A stretch of 64,000 bases of DNA, from the NCBI GenBank assembly GCA_000499405.2, contig HG738137.1, forward strand, positions 18,996,603 to 19,060,602. The letters are read 5' to 3'. The notes below the pieces were generated by a model that saw only the letters and a list, made by a program, of their open reading frames with translations, ran no database searches and was not told the origin of the DNA. Below are positions 14,898 to 29,378 of the stretch, one piece after another (position 1 is the first letter of the stretch; every line of letters begins with the position of its first letter). The translations under genes were made by a program, and so were the position numbers. The DNA is from Onchocerca volvulus (taxonomy: Eukaryota > Nematoda > Chromadorea > Rhabditida > Onchocercidae).

Positions 14898-17800
14898 ATT
14901 TTGTGTCTAGATTTTTTAGTAGAGTTCCTGAACTTCAGCGTTGTCATTTAACGCGGAGGAATAATAAATTTGGAGATTTTAAAAATTCTGATATTAGAAA
15001 TCAGGAAAAAAATAAATTTAGTGATACCTTTCATTTGTATGTTCTATTAGATTATTATCGTTTTTCTTTTTTTTACAAAGATATTTTTTTCAAACTATCA
15101 TTTTCATTTATCTGATTTGATATGGCTATTGTCCCATTGTTGATATCTCACTGGTTTGTAATTTTCAGCTAAAATTTTTTGATTTTTGATGATTTTAATG
15201 TTCCTTTCCTATGTTTATCTGGATGACTGGTTTTCAGATTCAAATGAAGTGGAGCAAAAAATGCAGGGAGCTTTAAAAGAGAGGATCTTGCTTTATATAC
15301 AAAGTGGCGATAATTTGCTTCGTTGCGCACGTGACGAAACTGAAGAAATCATAAGATGTTGGATTAAAGAAATTTGTGAACTTCTAAGTGAAAGATTTTA
15401 TGAAGGTGAGCTCTTCTTACTGGAATGCTTTTGTAAAAATTTTTCTTTCTATTATTGAGAATTTTTCATTTCATTTTGTTTAAAATTTCATTTTCGGGAA
15501 CCTGGATACTAATAAATTTTCGGAACCTTATTTTTGAAATTCGTTATCTCTCTTCAGCTTCCTCAATAGAAAAATTTGGATTTGAAGATGCAGGGGAAGC
15601 AAACTCAATAAAAACAAATAATACTGAAGCAATTGAACAGCAAAAATCGAGTAGGGAATATCTTATTGTTTTTCTTTATTTCATTGTTATAGACATATTT
15701 ACATCGTGTTTACAAATTACCATGAATGGAAAATAAAAAGGACATAGGCACTAATTGATAAAGCTCTTATGTAAGTTCTTATAAAATATTAAATAACTCC
15801 AACAGATAATTTTATTAGAATGGGTGAGATCAAAATAAAAATCATGAAAGTGATAAAGAATTATTTAAATTGATATTTCAGGCGGCAAAAGCCAGGAAAA
15901 GCATGAAATCAATACAGATTGTTCACTGCTCAGTCTTGTTCATGTTGAGAATATTTTAGCGGATTTGCAAAAACTGGAAAAACCACTAAAAGACTTAGAT
16001 TTGGTAGAGTTACTTTTGAATTACTTTTACTATTATTGACAAGTTTTAATAATATTAATAATTTTTAGGTAAGGAGTAAGTCGAATTTGGGTTAAAATGT
16101 GACGTTATTTTGAAGGGATGCCTCTTTTTTCTTTATTTATATGCAGAATTAATTTTTACTGTCACTTATTTACTCTAGATAAAAAACATCGATACTTCAA
16201 TGCTGCGCAATAGATTACTTATTCCCTTCACCGACCGAGAGCAAAATGGCCGATTGCTTGCCCTTCTTTCAGCTGCTGCTTCATTTACAGAACTTCCAGA
16301 TCTCCAAACTACAGTAGTTAATTTTGTCGAGAATATCCTCAAATCCGGGTCAATTTTCAATTTTCTTAGAGTATATTCACTTGAAGCTAATTTGAAAATT
16401 AATATGTCTAGTTGCCTTCTGTATTTCAGTTTTATTTCCTTCATACTTCGTGAAAATGCAAATCATATACGCAGTGTTGCTAGTGGTGAATGCCATAGAA
16501 CTCTCTTCATTTATCTTCAAGATATTATGCAGATACTATATATTGCAAAAGTTAATCACATACAAGATTTTGTGAGTTACTTCACTTATACAAGCAACAT
16601 TAGTTTTGCTGTTTATTTTTTTCGAAACAATCATTCTCTTATAGTTTTAGAATACTGCTAATATGGATCAGTATTTTAGGATATTGCATTTGATGAATTT
16701 TTAAATTTCATGGAGTCAATTCCGGAGAAATGTTGGTCAGCTATTGATGAAGAACTTCAACTGACGATTTTCAAGACGTTACAGAAGTTAACAGTATATT
16801 TTGCAACTATTTCTTAGTTCTAGCATTTCATTTTTAATGGCTACTTGCCGGATATTGCATCGTTTCATCGTTGACTAATTAGCAATTGGTTATTTGATTT
16901 CTTCGATTTCTACATTTTTACTTATGCAGCTATAGTATCTGTGATTTGTCGAAAATTTTTTCAGATTAACGCTTCTGAATTTTTGACAGTAGATCTGCAC
17001 GAAAATCATGAATTAAATATAATAAACAACGATATGAAGTGTTTTGATAATCGAGTATCATTTGATCTGATCAAAGAATGTGGATTTAATGACTATAGAC
17101 CAGCATGGATCAATGTTGATGTAGAACCTCCAGAAGATTTCCGAATATTGTCAGTTTATGCTACTAGTAATGATATACTTCATCCAGGTATAAGTTTCAT
17201 ATTGGGTTTATTATCAAAATTATTTCTATAACATTATTATAGTACTGATGTTATTAACATGCAGAAGTGGAGATGTTCTGAATTTGGTGAACTAATTTCA
17301 TAATTATTTAGTTATAGCAGAAGTAATTTGTTCATCTTATCTGATCATCAGGATTGTATGTTCCGTGACATTTGAATTCGGCATCCTGTAGTATTTGAGT
17401 AAAGTAATATGGAAAGGGACTTCTTTATAAAACAAATCTGCAAATGCACTCCAATTATATTTCATAGCATAATATTTTTTTGCAGCTCGACCTTATATTC
17501 GAAAAAATATCGTCAAAGGAAGTTATTTAAGTCAAGAACATTATCTCGATATACAGTTTCGTCTTATGCGTGAAGATTTGGTTGCTCCATTACGAGATGG
17601 CATAAGATTATGGAAACAACAAAAGGGAAAAGGTCCGCAGTGAGAATTATAAATGGATTCAGCATTAATGGCATTTAGCAAGTAAAGCGAGAATTCCCAA
17701 TATAGGCATTATTGTACTGTGAATTTTATCACTTATGCAATCTGTACATTTTGCTGTTATAGACCATTCTTAAAATTGCAAGGGTAAAATTTGATACGAG

Positions 17801-20800
17801 TATTTTTATTTGCAGGAACTTTTTTGTCGTACGCAATGGATGCAAGCGAAGAACTCGATCTGTTAGTTATAAGAGGTGTCATTGTGGAAGGCGCACAGTT
17901 GAAACGAAGCACAGGAGAAATCATTCGTTATGTCACTTTCCAGGTTGAAATCATTATTACTGAACTTTGAATTTGATTTATCGATCTAATTTTAATAATT
18001 GCGTATTGCAATTCTCATATTTCACAATGAAAAACCGGTAACTAAAGATAATTTACAGCCAATCAGCACAGATAATTCATGGAGTTTACGGCTTAAATAT
18101 GGACAACTGGTAACCCTGTCGAGCGACGGATTTCAGAGTTGGTATCAATTTTTTATTTCTAATGTTTCTACAGTTGAAGGAAGGAATTAAAAAAATTTTC
18201 TTTGAAATGCTCAACATTACCAGTTGTTGCAACCAAACGAAGTTTATTATAATTTACCTCTTTTTTCATTATTTTTCCTACTCTTTATTTTTCCAGGTCT
18301 TTTGTCAGTAAAAGTTAGTAAAGCTCACAATTCTCTGCAACTTCTGTTAAACCTAAATTATGCAGCTATTTACTGCTGAGTCTTCAGATGAAGCATTATT
18401 TGCCACCGTTGCTGAAAAAGATTCCGATGATTTTTTGAAAGGAAAGTTGGGATTATGTTTTTTCGATAATCATTCAGTTTCACGAGCCAAAGTGTACATT
18501 TTAGTAGAATCGAATTCATATTATGAAATGTATCAACATGTCTTGGAGTGCATTAAGGTACTATATTCTTCATCAAAAAATGAATATGCAGGTTATTAGC
18601 AAGTGCATTATCCAGAATAACAAAAAGTGTGCAAAATATAAATTGCTCTATCTCAAACAAAAATTACCTCGCATCAATATTATATTTAAAATAATGAGCA
18701 ATAACTATGAATTAGTAATTATTGTAAACAGGTTAATTTTATAGGGTGTGGTTACATTATGGAATAATTTTTTTTTTCCTTCATTTTCATAAATTCAGAG
18801 AAGATGAGTAACAGAAACTTAGTTATTTATTTATTTTTTCTAACAACTCGTAGAATTCTTAGGCTTTGAACAAAGATTTGGTCAATAATTGGTAAACTAT
18901 GACTTACTGCAAAAACTCTTAGTATTTGACAAATTTTCAGCGTTTCGATAATGAACATGAGATTCCATTTGGACGTTTTTTGCTGAAAGCTGAAAAAGAT
19001 GTTCGATTTCCTGCATACCTAGTTGAGCAGATAGACGACGATTCTTCAAGCTCTTCGGATTCTTTAAGTAGTGAATATACGGATTATAGTGGGTCTCGAT
19101 CTGTAACCAAAAGTAAATTTTACCTTATGTAGAGCAAAATATTTCATGCAGTTATCAATTTAGAATTCCTCAAATTTTCCATATTCTATCTATCTTGCAA
19201 GATTTCGATGAACCATATCTTCGAGAAAGTGAACTTGAAAAAACATTTCACTTCATAGCTGTGGAATTGAAGCTGATAATGCATTATTTTACTTAATCAA
19301 ATTTTAAAATGTTTGTAGAAACTGTGATTGCTAAGGAAATAAGCATTTTTGGAACAAAATACGCAGTGGATAAGTTGAAATATACGCTTGATGGAGACAA
19401 AGTAGCTTGTTTAGACGATTCCCAACGAAATGCATTGTGCCACGCTTTTACGCATGAATTTGCTTTAATCCAAGGACCTCCGGGTACAGGTTAGTATGTT
19501 ATTTTGCCTTACTGTTATTATTTAATGTGCTAATGGCAGTGGAGAAATGATCTTCAACAAAAAAGCTGAAAAATCAGTAAAGACTTATATAATTTTCCAC
19601 GAGACTTTATGATATCTTCCATAAATAGAATGCAGAATCTAACTTAACTTCATTTTTCTGGATGAAGATAGAAACTTATTATTATCTAGATAGGGCTGTA
19701 GTAGCAGGCTAAGAAAATTCCTGCTGTATATAAAGGGAATTAGAAAAACCGAAAGGAAGATGCATAAGTTTCTTGAAGCTTGAGAATCGGGAATCCGTTA
19801 CTTCTAAAGTTTTAGGCGAAGTTAATATGAAGTAGTTGCAAATTTTGAGATTTTTAATTTATTGGAATAGTTGGAGATTTTTTGTCAGTCAGTTGGTGAA
19901 GCGAGTAAATCAGGTATCCTGGAAATTTGTATTAAGTATTTATAATATACCTTTTTCTTTGAATAGTTCTTACTCTCTGTTTACTTTTATTTATTTTTTC
20001 CATATTACTCATTACGTTTCAAAAACAAATAAAATTGAGGTATCCTGAATTAAATCTGATTTTCGTTGACTTTTGGTTGAATAATAAATGTTTTAAATTT
20101 AGGAAAAACTTTTCTTGGTCGCCTTATTGTACGAATTTTGCTGGAAAATATAAAAATGTGGAATCCAGCTAGAACAAATCCAATCCTAATCGTATGCTTT
20201 ACCAATCATGCTCTGGATCAGTTTTTGGATGGTGTTTTAGTAGATTTAATAAATGATGGACGTTATAATGATGAACTTCCCAGTATTGTTAGAATTGGTT
20301 CACGCTGTAAAAGTGAAACTTTGCAAAGGTACGTTACTTTTTATTTCAACTTCACGTTGATATCAAAAGAAGTATTGGAAAATTGTATTTTTCTGTAGTT
20401 TTTATGTAAAAATGATTCTGTATAAATGGTTTCACGAAGCTTCCATAAAGAAAGCATTATTTATTTTTAACAGTTTTTCCAAATAATAAAACCAAATTAC
20501 ATATATATATAACCTTACCGTCAAAGTTTTTATTTGGAAAAACTGTTAAAAATAAATAATACTTTTTAACATATATCTTACGAATATATGTAGCTATAAA
20601 AAGGAGCAGTTTATTTGCAAATATATATTTGCAGATATACAAAGCGCCCCGTATTGGAAGCATACACTAATTTAATTTCGGATATAGCAAGGCATAAGGT
20701 TTCTCTTACTATCTTTCTTTTTTGTAGCTGTAAAATTGTCGGGTTAAAATGATTTAATTTTTAAATCTTGTAATATTGGAATAATAAGATTTTATAGGCG

Positions 20801-23800
20801 AACCAATTAATGTTAGAAAGAATACATTTGCTGGAAGTAATTCGATCTGAAGTTGCTGTACTAACTCTCCGTAAGAATGAGATTTTGTCTTTTGAGTATA
20901 TACAAAGAGCAATGTTGCCAGAACACATTCAACAATTCAAATTGCAGCGACAAAAGAGTGGAAAAAGATGCTCAGTCAGTTTTTCAAGTAATTTATAGTG
21001 TGAATTTATTCGATATATAGTTTACTCATTCGATTTACCAATAGTTTTTCATTTTTCTTTTTGTTTGTCTTTTTTTTGCAAATTTACCCCAGTTTGAGGT
21101 TTGCATTTTGAAGTCTCAGTTTTTTTAATTTCATCATGGATTTGTTGATTCCTCGCATTTTTTGCCTTTCAGATAGATGAAATATTCTGCAGATGGCTTC
21201 TGGAAGGTGATCCTGGCAGAGAAGATCGTGCTAGTGAAGAAACTGATATGAATGAACACATTATTGATCATGAGGTGTGAAGTTTGGATGAAGATATGTA
21301 TCTAACGATTGTTAGATATCTGTCATTCCGGATATAGATAATTATTGACTTTCGATAAAATACTGAAATTATTAAAATTATGCTGATGTTTTAAAATTTT
21401 GCACAATAGTTTTGCAGTTAAAATTCCTTTATAGAGGGAAAAATTTTTTGGAAATAAGAATAGCCCAGAAATATCAGTTTTATGGTCTATGGATGAAAAA
21501 TTTGCCGGAAAAGAAAGAAATGAACAAAAGGAAGAAATGCTTGCACCAGACTCAGTGATTGATGAGCGGATAACATGGAAAGAAATACAGGTTTGTTAAA
21601 AAATAGTTAATACAGGTTTTTTTTGCGATGGGTCCGAATATAAAAATCCGAAATTATATTTCTAGTAGAAATAGGTATTTTTTCCCAGATCTATATTGAT
21701 TCTTGATTAATTAATTAGGATGAAAATTAAATCGACTTGTTCTTTATTTTGAATTGAAAATTAGGATACCAATTTCTAATGAGAACTTTCGATAGATTTT
21801 TTATGGAGTAGCAAATATGTATGATTACCAGATATGTAAATTGGAAAAATAATAATATTGACTGAAGAGTTTTCAGGAGCGGCTGCTTAAAACTAATCCA
21901 GATATAGACAACTATTATCATTGTGGTCAGTGGGATATTGATAAAGATCCTAATGCATCCGCCATTAAACCAGTCACAATATTCTCTGACCAAAAGTGCG
22001 GCAAATCAAAGCAGCATATAAATGTAATAATTTGTCTAGTCGTTTATAATGATCTTTAGTTAAGATGTTATATAGTAAGTATCTATTGCTATCATTCTAT
22101 AAACTTCAAAAATTAAAATTTTCATTATACTGCAGGTAAAATACAATGCTGAGCATATTACAAGCCTAAACGATGTGAAGACTAATATATTAAAAGTGAG
22201 TTTTATTTCTTTGCTTAATTTTCTTCAATTTTTTTTATTGTTTCCTTAGTTTCGTTGATAATCCAAAAATTTTGCGCCAGAAAATCCATAATTTTGCAAA
22301 ATAGCTGAGTTCATGTTAACTCAAAATTATGAGCTGTATTTCTTTTTTCTGTTAACCGTTGAAAAAGGTTTTTTTTTAGAGTTCACCTCTGACATTAGAA
22401 GAAGCTTCGTCGATTAAAAACCTGCAAACTTTACACAGACACCGTCGTTGGGCACTGTATATGCATTGGATCAATAAACTGAAGGTTGTTGTAACTAAGA
22501 AACTGGATGCGCTGCTATGTAGGTATCAGATTCTTATGAAGGATGTTAAGAAGGAATTCGATCTTTTGGATGAAATCATTCTGCGAAAAGCTTTGGTGCT
22601 GTTCATATTTTATCATACCTATCATGTCAGATAAAATATTATCCTCTGTCTTTTTAGGATTTTATTGAAATTTTTATAGCAAAGATTGTTTCTCCAAAAC
22701 AATTTTGTTAAACTACCAACTGATATAAAATGTTATTCTTTTAATTTCAAATGTTCATCCATGATAATAATTTTTCGGTGATTTGAATTTCAGAAATTTC
22801 TCATGACTCAATTTGTGACTTTGAACAATTTTGGGATCAGCAAATTCATCTTATCTGGATTGTAGATTATCGGTGCAACTACGACTGGCGCTGCAAAAAT
22901 AAAACCGTTTTTGGATCGTCTTGGTTGTCCTATTATAATAGTGGAAGAAGCAGCAGAAATTCTGGAAGCTCATGTTTTGACGAGCATTACAAATGATTGT
23001 CAACATGCTATCCTTATTGGAGATCATCAGCAGTTACGTCCAAATCCTGGTATGAATTTGAGTTCTCGAGAAAATTTTATTAATTTTGATGCATGCAATA
23101 TGGTAGTGCAGTTCACGTCCATTATTATTTTTTTCTTTTTCTTCGAATTATTAAGAATTCTTTTGATATATTTAATCAAGACTGAGCCAGTACCAATGGA
23201 GCTTATTGAAGTTAACGTGAGTACGTTTCATATATACATTGTTTTTTGTTTTTTGTTTAGCTGTTAAATAAACCCAACTTTTTCATAATTTTAGGATGTT
23301 TTCCGCTTGATTCCCAATTTTAAATAAATCGTTTACTTCAGCGGTATTTGCTCTTGCCCGTGAGTATAATTTGGATATATCTTTATTCGAAAGGTTGATT
23401 AGAAATGATTTTCCGTACATAACATTGAGAAAGCAGCATCGTATGGCTCTTACTATATCAAAAACTATTATGCCAGAATTTTATCCTTTAATAGAAGATG
23501 CGGACAATGTTTTGAATTATCCAGATGTTAGAGGTGAAGTTATCCGAATTGTTATATTATAATAAGATTTATAAAGTTGAACTATAAGCGAGTTAAAATG
23601 GAAATATTTTGTATAAAAGAGTTTTGATATGAAGTAAGGCAATTTTTGTGAATTCAGAATTTATTGGTTTTTCAATTTCTTAATTCTTTCAGGATGTCGG
23701 AAAAATTTGTATTTTATTAGTCATTTTCACAAGGAAGATGTACTCCTCTCTACTTCACATAAAAATTCATTTGAAGGTGATTTTATGGTCAGCTTATCTG

Positions 23801-25828
23801 CCTATTTTGTTCAACAAGGCTATGCTTGCTCAGAGGTCTGTCGGCTTGTTTTGTTTTTTATTTGCTTCCAACCATTCAAAGCAACAGAAAAGTTTCTGTT
23901 TCTTATTACCAAACCAAATATTTTAATGAAAAGTGATTACACTTTCCTATTTTAGATTACCTTATTGTGTGCTTACACAGCTCAGGCAAACTATGTAAGA
24001 ACACAAATGATGTTAAAATTCAACAATGAAAGCAGCTTTCCTTTGGTTGAAACTGTTGATAATTATCAGGGCAAAGAGAATGATATAATTATTCTGTCGC
24101 TCGTACGTTCACAACCAAGTGATAATATCGGTTTTCTTAGGGTATATTTATAAATTTATTCATTTGTTAAGAAATTTCAGAAAATTTATTGAAATTAAAT
24201 AAATTTAAGTCTATTAATGAATTTTATTTTTTATGCGAGCTCAAATAAAGAAATTAAGATATCATAGTTCAGGTTTCCAATCGAGTATGTGTGGCCTTGT
24301 CGCGCTCCAGACTTGGTCTTTATGTGATAGGCAACATGCACTTTCTTAGATCTAACTCACTTTTTTGGAATCGGCTTTATATTGCTTTAGCAGATGCTAA
24401 TTGTATTGGCGATGGCTTTCCAGCATTTTGTAAAAAGCACGATGTTACGCAGGTAATTGGAATTTTGGTAATATTCAGTTTTGACAAATCCACTCTTAAA
24501 AAAAGTAATGTGAATTTAGACTCATCAGATTTAAAGAATTCATTTTTCTTAAGATTATCCATAGCGCCGATGAATTTCTGACAAAAACTCCTGAAGGTGG
24601 TTGCTATTATCCTTGTGATTTTATAAGATCTTGTGGCCACATCTGCAATCAACCTTGTCATAGGTATGATCACTTTCAGTTCTTTTATTTCTTGACAAGA
24701 CATTTTTAAAATCATAAACCAAAAGCAAAACTTTTAGCTTTATTCTCGTTATGTTCTGGTTTTGTCCTTTCTGGTTTATAAATTGCATGACCGTGAGCAT
24801 GATAATCTTAAGGGAAGTTAGGGGAAGCACTACTAAAAAATAAACAGGAAAGTGCATGAAAGACCGAATCAGAATTGAGTAAGACATATCAGTATGAGAA
24901 TGGACGAGGACAAAAATAACTTTAAGTGGTAAAAATAACCAATTTAGAACGGACCAAGAACACAATAGAGCATGTATTCACTCTTGTCCAAAAACATGCT
25001 CGACAATATTCCGACATCCTTGTTCAAAATTATGTGGTGAAGTAAGATTCTTTTCTAATATTTCAGTTGAAATAAAATTAAAAGTGATGTGCATGTTGTT
25101 AGTTTTCATATCAATTATTTTGTACGCACTAACTTCGCATGAAATAATTTTAATGCATGAAACATCACTGTGGTAATCATAATGATTGTGGTGATCTTCG
25201 CTTGAGTATATTTTATATAAATATGAGTATATTTTATACTTTTTTCATCTTATTTAATCACAAACTTTTATTCATTTGTATAGACTAACCGGCCAACTCT
25301 CAAGTATAAATTGACTTGCACACTATGCGACTTCTCGAAATCCAGTTTTAGCCTTGCGGTTCTTGTCAGTTTTATGAGAACAAGATTTTCCCATGTGGAC
25401 ATACAACTGGCGTTGTTTGTCATTTATTTGAGAAAGCAGTGTGCCAACAGAAATGTCCAAAAAAACTGCCATGTGGCCATCAGTGTGTTAAAAAGTGCAA
25501 CGAGCCATGCAAGTGCTCACATGTTAGTTTACATTAACCATTTGTTGACATTACTATTGCTAGTCTTTAAATTAATTGAAATACTTAGTTTTTTTAAGAT
25601 GAAGTTTTATATCTTTTTCGATTATATATAGAGACTATGGACCACAAATTTACAGTAAATTATTGAGTAATGATGTGACTTCTCAATAAAAGCATCATCA
25701 TACTCAGATTTTCTGAACAGTAAAAAACTTTTATAAGATCCAGATTATAATGCATCATCTTTGAGCAACCTTCCAAGACTATTCGAAGCATCAGCAATGT
25801 TAATACAATGACAATTTTGAAGTTTTTT

Positions 25829-25882
<54 letters not shown>

Positions 25883-28800
25883 TAGAAAATCTTGCTGATT
25901 TGTGGGCATACCGTTACAACTGCTTGTTCTGAAAAACAAGAAACGAAATGTGTCGCAAAAGTAGAGAAAACGTTCACTACGTGTAGTCATCGCTGGGCAG
26001 TACCATGCCATGATTACGAAAATGCGCAATGCGGTGAAAAATGTGAGCGAATTCTACCATGTGGTCATCAATGTCAATCGCTGTGTGGAAACTGCACATT
26101 GGGTCAGTTATTGCTTTGGAATTAGTTTCAAATTAATTTATCTAAATTTCTTCTGCAGAATAATCTGTTTCTTTTCTGGATTTTGGAATGATTGAAATTC
26201 ATTTCATTTCCCATCCTCTATGTAAATGATCTCTTATATTTTTGTTACTTTTTTTTAGAGTTATATTTCCCAGTCTTTTTTACAATTAGTCACTGGATGG
26301 TATTCTTAATCATTGGATTCATATCATGAATTAATTTAATACTGCTTTCTTTGCTACTTGACAAAGAATAATGTGTTCGAAATATCAAGTCTCCTCATTA
26401 AGAGTTGTATTTCCCAGAATATTGAAATTTTTTTTTTGTATCAAGAAAGCTAAGAATATAGGATCTATGTAAATCAAATAATTCATTTACAGTTGGGTGT
26501 GTTAATTGTGCGTCACTTTGTGGCAAACGACTTCCTTGCGGTCACGACTGTTTGCGTATGTGTGGAGAACCTTGCGAGCCCTGCATAGCTCCTTGTTCAA
26601 ATCAGTGCCAACATTCATATTGCAGTCAACAACTTGATATCGTGGTTCGAAGCATTTTGTTATTTAATCATTTGCTTACATGTTTTCTTTAAATTTCAGT
26701 CAGCGACATTGTATTAATGAAGTATGCAACATGTTTATTTCTCTTCTGTGAAAGAATTGTCGTAACACAAATTTAAATTTAAAGAAATTGCACTTTTATC
26801 AGAACGTTGTAGGGAAGAAGAGCTCGATGTGCTGATTTTTACAACTTTTGTGTGCAGCGTTGCATGAACAGCTGCAAACATCAAAAATGTCAAATGCAGT
26901 GTTGGCAAGTATGCAGCATTAGTCCATGTAGTTTCTCATGTAACAAAAAACTCGAATGTGGACATACTTGTCTCAGTCCATGTGGCGAAATTTGTCCAGG
27001 TAATGCCTCTTTAATAGCATTAAAATTATGTTTGTATTGATAATTTTAGCGCTTTTGACTTATAAATTTCTTTCAATCAATTCGGGGTATTTTTCCGTTT
27101 ACTATTTTCATTAAGTGGTAGAAATAAATTCTTGTAGCTATCAAATTTTCCACTTTATCTATCTAATATTTTGCTATTTTCTTTTAGAAAGAAAAATAAT
27201 AAAATAAAATTATTTTCACAGATGTTTGCGCTGAATGCCAAGGAATAAATGTTCCTGTTCTGCAGTTTCAGAGATGTAAATGTATTGTTAGTGTTGAGGT
27301 TAATTTTGCTATTCATCTTTCTCGAAAAATATTTTAGATTTCAAAAGAATCTAAAATGAAAATCTCCTTAACATGATACTTTTTGAAGAATTTGAAATTT
27401 TTATTTGCATTTTACTAATTAATGTTTAACCATCATCTAAATATCATTTAAGGAGGCTGATCTCCATATTCAAGGACAGACATCAAGAAAACAACAGTAT
27501 ACATGTCCAAAATGTTCTTGCAGACTCTCTACCAACAGTTGTTTTCGATATGCAAGGGAATTGAAAGAACAAATTATTTTCAATGAAAGGGTATGTGTTG
27601 TGTCTTGCATATTTTGATTTTTTAATCAATTTTCAACATGGATTGGCTACTATTTATCAAAAACTATGTTTTTTGGTAAACTTTTTCGAGGGAAAAATTT
27701 GAGGATGACATTTAGATTTAGACATTCTTTTTGATTCATTTTAAAATTGTTCATGTCGCTTTTTGAATTTTATTTTATGAATCAGTTTGTAAATACTTTT
27801 ATTTCAGATCAAATTCTCAAAATTGTTAATTAATGGTCCATTAATGAACTTACAGTATAATGTTTTAAAACAAGCTGAAGATGATTTGGCAAAAATCATG
27901 AAAATGAAAGGGAGAAAAAAAGTATGATCATTATAAACAATTCAATTTTTCTTTTAAAACTTTTGGATATGAAACGTTATTCATTTCTTGTGATTCATTC
28001 CTTTATTCTTGTAAACACTTTTTTTAGGACACTGTTGTAATGGAGGTAACCGAAATATTACATCCCGTTATAATGAGGTTGAACACAGAATTTTACAACC
28101 ATTCAGGTATCATGAAATGGCAAGCGATGGTAGAGTAAGTTGGAGCTTTTTGAAGCAGTATTAATCAAATTTACTTGTTTATCAGCTTCGTGAGAAAACA
28201 TCTGTTCTCTTTCTATATTTTTAACATAAATTTACAGCATGCTTTCCGATTTCTGCCGGTTAACTATGTACATTATCACCGAAAAGTTCATTTCTATTCC
28301 GAAGAAGCGCTATTGCAACTTGCATACACTTTTCCATGATTCTCTTGGAACAACAAATAACATTTTCCGTTTGCTGGTAATCCATCTATTTACTTTCATC
28401 AATTTCAAAGTATCAAAACTGCCCTAATTTTTTAGTCTGCTGCTAAAAATTTATATGTGTCTGTAGTTTTAGGATTTTTGTTTTTTAATTATACTTTTAA
28501 GGTAGTTCACTTTATTGATTAAGACAATGCATATTGCATACAAATAGCGTTTTTTTTTTTTTTTTTTTGTAAATTTTTCTTGAAGGAAATGGATCTTCTT
28601 AATTTGTCAATATTAGCGAAGTTATTGAAAACGGAATCACCTTCGATGCTAGAAATACCTATAGCTAATGGGTTACGAAAAGTTTCTATTAAATACATGG
28701 TATGTTACAATTATTCCACTATGATTTTGTATCATTTTGCTCCATACTTAATTTTATTCCCGCATTTTTTGTTCGAATTTTTTATGAGAAAAAAAAATTG

Positions 28801-29378
28801 AATTTATCGGATTGCTATAAAATCGAAACAGCAGGCAATAGAAGAAAAAAGTGCAGTACAAGATAAAAGATACAGAAAAGATTTAGCAACTATGCTCATT
28901 TCAAGTATGTTTGAAATAATAGCGCGAAAATTCTAGCTTGGTCGCCTTGCAAATGATCTCATCAGAAAATTGAGAGATTTGGATGTGGAACAACTCAATG
29001 ATTTGCTGCGAGTGACGATGAATGCACTAAACTGGTCTAGTGATACAGAACAAAAAAAAGCATCTAGTAAATTTTTCTTGCTTTTTATGTTTTTCGTACA
29101 AGAATTTGATAATTAGTGAAACTGGGATTTTAAAAATTGTAAAAATGAGTGAAAGGATTCTTCGGCAACCAATTTTAAATAAGAAAAATTATTTATGCTA
29201 AATTATTTACTTTATTTTTCATTTGTTTATGGATATATTTTTTATAAGATATTAGTTTATAGATATTTTCTTGGTTTTTTTCAGTTCAATTTGTACAGTG
29301 CTATCGTAATCTATATGAAATTTTGGACATGCAACATATGCTAATCAATGATTTGCAATGTATGAATTTTCCTTATTA
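14898..29378 (+). CDS. znfx-1: ZNFX1-type SF1 RNA helicase with NFX1-type zinc fingers
   Basis: Large helicase; the C. elegans homologue acts with Argonautes in perinuclear granules and supports inherited RNAi. More than 30 short exons were followed by eye. Clear landmarks are: the ZNFX1 signature RPYIRKNIVKG / EHYLDIQFRLMREDLV / PLRDGI (17487-17620); LKYGQLVTLSSDGF (about 18090); LFATVAEKD (about 18395); Walker A IQGPPGTGKTFLG split across 19495 and 20102; FTNHALDQFLDG; IIGATTTGAAK with IIIVEEAAE (Walker B, about 22940); GDHQQLRPNP; LRKQHRM (about 23430); ETVDNYQGKENDIIILSLVR (24050-24110); and VALSRSRLGLYVIGN. Cys/His-rich NFX1-type fingers follow from 24600 to 27060 (repeats of the CGHxC type), then CPKCSCRLS (about 27500) and a helical C-terminus ending ...QCMNFPY and stop. 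N-terminal exons 14898-15020, 15238-15405, 15558-15650 and 15882 onward close in phase. Exact borders of middle exons are approximate. Confidence 0.9.
20456..20560. repeat. perfect 31-bp inverted repeat in a ZNFX1 intron
   Basis: Left arm 20456-20486 and right arm 20530-20560 are exact reverse complements, separated by 43 bases. The arms contain TTTTTAACAGTTTTTCCAAA and its complement. The shape is that of a small MITE or a strong RNA hairpin. No target-site duplication is obvious. Confidence 0.85.
25831..25881 (+). repeat. 51-base T run at a 3' splice site
   Basis: An uninterrupted T run of about 51 bases ends directly in GTAG at 25885, the acceptor of a zinc-finger exon starting at 25886 (KILLICGHTV...). 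It acts as an extreme polypyrimidine tract. Length is likely variable and prone to sequencing error. Confidence 0.9.

Noticed and set aside
16200..16661. 153-codon continuous open frame (+)
   Set aside because: It is two ZNFX1 exons read through an intron that happens to lack stops; the splice signals around 16350-16428 support the intron.
25286..25400. Possible exon reading TNRPTLKYKLTCTLCDF between zinc-finger exons
   Set aside because: Its frame runs into a non-zinc-finger translation. The donor at 25038 and the acceptor before PCGSCQFYENK join in phase (LCGE-PCGSC), so this stretch is best read as intron.
25660..26029. Two minus-strand open frames with long lysine runs
   Set aside because: They are translations of the T51 tract and of the opposite strand of a ZNFX1 zinc-finger exon.
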